Assembly: GCA_050260775.1 (NCBI GenBank)
Contig: JBLNCP010000044.1
Location: 1 to 64,000, forward strand
Reading direction: 5' to 3'
Source of the DNA: CALABS01 sp050260775
GTDB taxonomy: Bacteria > Pseudomonadota > Alphaproteobacteria > Rhodospirillales > Magnetospirillaceae
Length of the DNA stretch: 64,000 nucleotides
A model generated the notes under the pieces. It saw only the letters and a list, made by a program, of their open reading frames with translations, did no database searches and was not told the origin of the DNA. Each line of letters starts with the position of its first letter. Position 1 is the stretch's first letter. Positions 62,177-64,000 of this stretch are shown here, piece by piece. The translations under genes and the position numbers were made by a program.

Positions 62177-64000
62177 ATGAAGTCCCTGTGGTCCGACCAG
62201 GAAGCCGACGCCGCCATTGCCCGCTACGCCGAGACGGGGGTCAACGCCGACCTGGCGCTGCGCGTCTACACCACGCGGCTGTTGGGCGGCGATCCCCGCC
62301 TGGTGCTGCACGGCGGCGGCAACACCTCGGTCAAGACCACGGTCACCGACCTCCTCGGCGACGCGGTCGAGGTGCTGTGCGTCAAGGGCTCGGGCTGGGA
62401 CATGGGCAACATCGAGCCGGCCGGGCTGCCGGCGGTGCGCCTCGCCCCGCTGAAGACGCTGCGCCGCCTGGAGAGGCTGTCCGACGAGGACATGGTCAAT
62501 TTCCAGCGCGGCAACCTGATCGACGCTACCAGCCCCAATCCGTCGGTCGAGACGCTGCTGCACGCCTTTCTGCCGCACAAGTTCATCGACCACACCCATT
62601 CCACCGCCGTGCTGTCGCTCACCGACCAGCCAGACGGCGAGGCGGTGTGCCGCGATCTGTTCGGGGCGCGCATGGGCTACGTCCCCTACATCATGCCCGG
62701 CTTCGCCCTGGCCAAGAAGGCGGCCGAGGTCTACGAGCAGGATCCCTCGGTCGAGGGCCTGATCCTGCTGAAGCACGGCATCTTCACCTTCGGCGCCACC
62801 GCGCGCGAGGCCTACGAGCGCATGATCGCCTTCGTGTCCATGGCCGAGGACCGCCTCGCCCGGAACCGCAAGGCGGTGTTCCAGCCGGCCGCCCTGCCCA
62901 AGCAAGCGGCGACGGTGGCCGAGATCGCCCCCGTGGTGCGCGGCCTGCTGGCGCTCGACCAGGGCGAAGGCGCCTACAAGCGCTGGGTGCTCGACTTCCG
63001 CACCTCGGACGCCATCCGCAATTACGTCGACGGCGCCGAGGTGGCGCGCTACAGCCAGGTCGGCGTCGTCACCCCCGACCATACCATCCGGACCAAGAAC
63101 TGGCCGGTCGTGCTGCCGGCGCCCGAGGCCGGCAAGGTGGCCGAGTGGGCGGAGGCCGCCCGCGCCGCGGTGGCCGGCTACGTCGAGCGCTACCACGCCT
63201 ATTTCGAGCGCAACAACGCCCGCGCCAATCCGCCCAAGACCGAACTCGACCCCATGCCGCGGGTGGTGCTGGTGCCGGGCGTCGGCCTGTTCGGAATCGG
63301 CGCCTCCAAGAAGGATGCGGCCATCGCCTCGGACATCGCCGAGAACACGGTCGAAAGCGTCACCGACGCCGAGGCGATCGGCACCTACAGCCCGGTCTCG
63401 GAAGCCGACATGTTCGACTGCGAGTACTGGAGCCTGGAGCAGGCCAAGCTGGGCAAGGGTGCCGAGAAGCCGCTGGCCCGCCAGGTGGCGGTGGTCACCG
63501 GCGGCGGTTCGGGCATCGGGGCCGCCATCGCCAAGGCCTTCGCCAAGGAAGGCTGCGAGGTGGCCGTGCTTGATCTCAACGAGGGGGCGGCCCGTGAGGT
63601 CGCCCGGAAGATCGGCGGCAAGGCCATCGGCATCGCCTGCGACGTCACCGACGCCGCCAGCGTGCGTTCCGCCTTCGACGACGTGTGCGCCGCCTTCGGC
63701 GGCGTCGACATCGTGGTGTCCAACGCCGGCGCCGCCTGGCAGGGCGAGATCGGCGCGGTGGACGACGCGGTGGTGCGCACCAGCTTCGAGCTGAACTTCT
63801 TCGGCCACCAGGCGGTGGCCCAGACCGCCGTCCGCGTCATGAAGGCCCAGGGCACCGGCGGCTGCCTGCTGTTCAACACCTCGAAGCAGGCGCTGAACCC
63901 CGGCAAGAACTTCGGCCCCTACGGCCTGCCCAAGGCGGCGACCCTGTTCCTGATGAAGCAGTACGCCTTGGATCACGGCAAGGACGGCATCCGCTCGAAC
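62177..64000 (+). CDS. Bifunctional class II aldolase / short-chain dehydrogenase (3'-truncated by window edge)
   Basis: A two-domain enzyme, 608 codons within the window and running off the end. The N-terminal class II aldolase domain has LVLHGGGNTSVK, the zinc-binding HTHSTAVLSL and LKHGIFTFG. The C-terminal short-chain dehydrogenase starts near residue 440 with the NAD-binding VVTGGGSGIGAAIA, then SNAG and the catalytic YGLPK. Such fusions are usually annotated as rhamnulose-phosphate aldolase/alcohol dehydrogenase-like proteins. The substrate is unclear and no sugar-catabolic neighbours are visible. Confidence 0.88.
   Translation, partial: MKSLWSDQEADAAIARYAETGVNADLALRVYTTRLLGGDPRLVLHGGGNTSVKTTVTDLLGDAVEVLCVKGSGWDMGNIEPAGLPAVRLAPLKTLRRLERLSDEDMVNFQRGNLIDATSPNPSVETLLHAFLPHKFIDHTHSTAVLSLTDQPDGEAVCRDLFGARMGYVPYIMPGFALAKKAAEVYEQDPSVEGLILLKHGIFTFGATAREAYERMIAFVSMAEDRLARNRKAVFQPAALPKQAATVAEIAPVVRGLLALDQGEGAYKRWVLDFRTSDAIRNYVDGAEVARYSQVGVVTPDHTIRTKNWPVVLPAPEAGKVAEWAEAARAAVAGYVERYHAYFERNNARANPPKTELDPMPRVVLVPGVGLFGIGASKKDAAIASDIAENTVESVTDAEAIGTYSPVSEADMFDCEYWSLEQAKLGKGAEKPLARQVAVVTGGGSGIGAAIAKAFAKEGCEVAVLDLNEGAAREVARKIGGKAIGIACDVTDAASVRSAFDDVCAAFGGVDIVVSNAGAAWQGEIGAVDDAVVRTSFELNFFGHQAVAQTAVRVMKAQGTGGCLLFNTSKQALNPGKNFGPYGLPKAATLFLMKQYALDHGKDGIRSN

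Overview
The window is a GC-rich stretch (about 70 % by eye) of an alphaproteobacterial chromosome. Gene content and order point to a Rhodospirillales member close to Magnetospirillum/Phaeospirillum: priA upstream of atpHAGD, tsaE-amgK-murU-addB, fur followed by olsBA, the miaB-phoH-ybeY-corC-lnt block ending near metK-trmB, a MucR/Ros regulator, an Hsp20-DUF1150 pair and a YlxR-L7Ae fusion in the nusA-infB operon. The genus is inferred from this pattern; no search was run.

Layout. 1-6628 (minus): priA, then atpH-atpA-atpG-atpD with atpD cut by the window edge. 6678-14784 (plus): a DUF484 gene, a vapBC toxin-antitoxin module inserted between it and xerC, then tsaE-amgK-murU, addB and a small zinc-ribbon gene. 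14889-18697 (minus): a double cold-shock protein, a PAP2 phosphatase with an ArnT-like glycosyltransferase, and a HAD nucleotidase. 18850-21803 (plus): a diguanylate cyclase coupled to a DUF2336 protein. 21804-24029 (minus): a cell-wall hydrolase, an extensin-like lipoprotein and a divergent UppP paralogue. 24300-30440 (plus): gltD and gltB, separated by a nested repeat. 30531-31645 (minus): DUF1150, Hsp20 with a likely ROSE thermometer, and a TusA-like protein. 31746-42792 (plus): mucR, fur, olsBA, miaB-phoH-ybeY-corC-lnt, an XRE regulator, metK behind a likely SAM-II riboswitch, and trmB. 42998-52562 (plus): rimP-nusA-ylxR/L7Ae-infB-rbfA-truB-rpsO-pnp. 52840-56295 (plus): addA. 56292-62008: a small minus-strand operon, a hemerythrin, a second XRE regulator (plus), then queG, queF and hldE (minus). 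62177-64000 (plus): a two-domain aldolase/dehydrogenase cut by the window edge.

Most of the region is housekeeping: energy production, replication restart and recombination, peptidoglycan recycling, nitrogen assimilation, translation and RNA decay, tRNA modification, and LPS/ornithine-lipid synthesis. Many neighbours overlap by ATGA, GTGA or TAATG, so translational coupling is the rule. I see no prophage, CRISPR array, transposase, rRNA or tRNA gene.

The most interesting points are the regulatory RNAs (SAM-II before metK, a ROSE-like thermometer before hsp20, an attenuator before rimP), the vapBC module spliced into the xerC operon with a FitAB-like operator, the separation of addA from addB by 38 kb, a UppP paralogue lacking both catalytic glutamates, a MucR with a degenerate zinc site, two paralogous XRE regulators, and a family of at least six GTCATCCCG-ended intergenic repeats. 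I found no clear undescribed multi-gene system.
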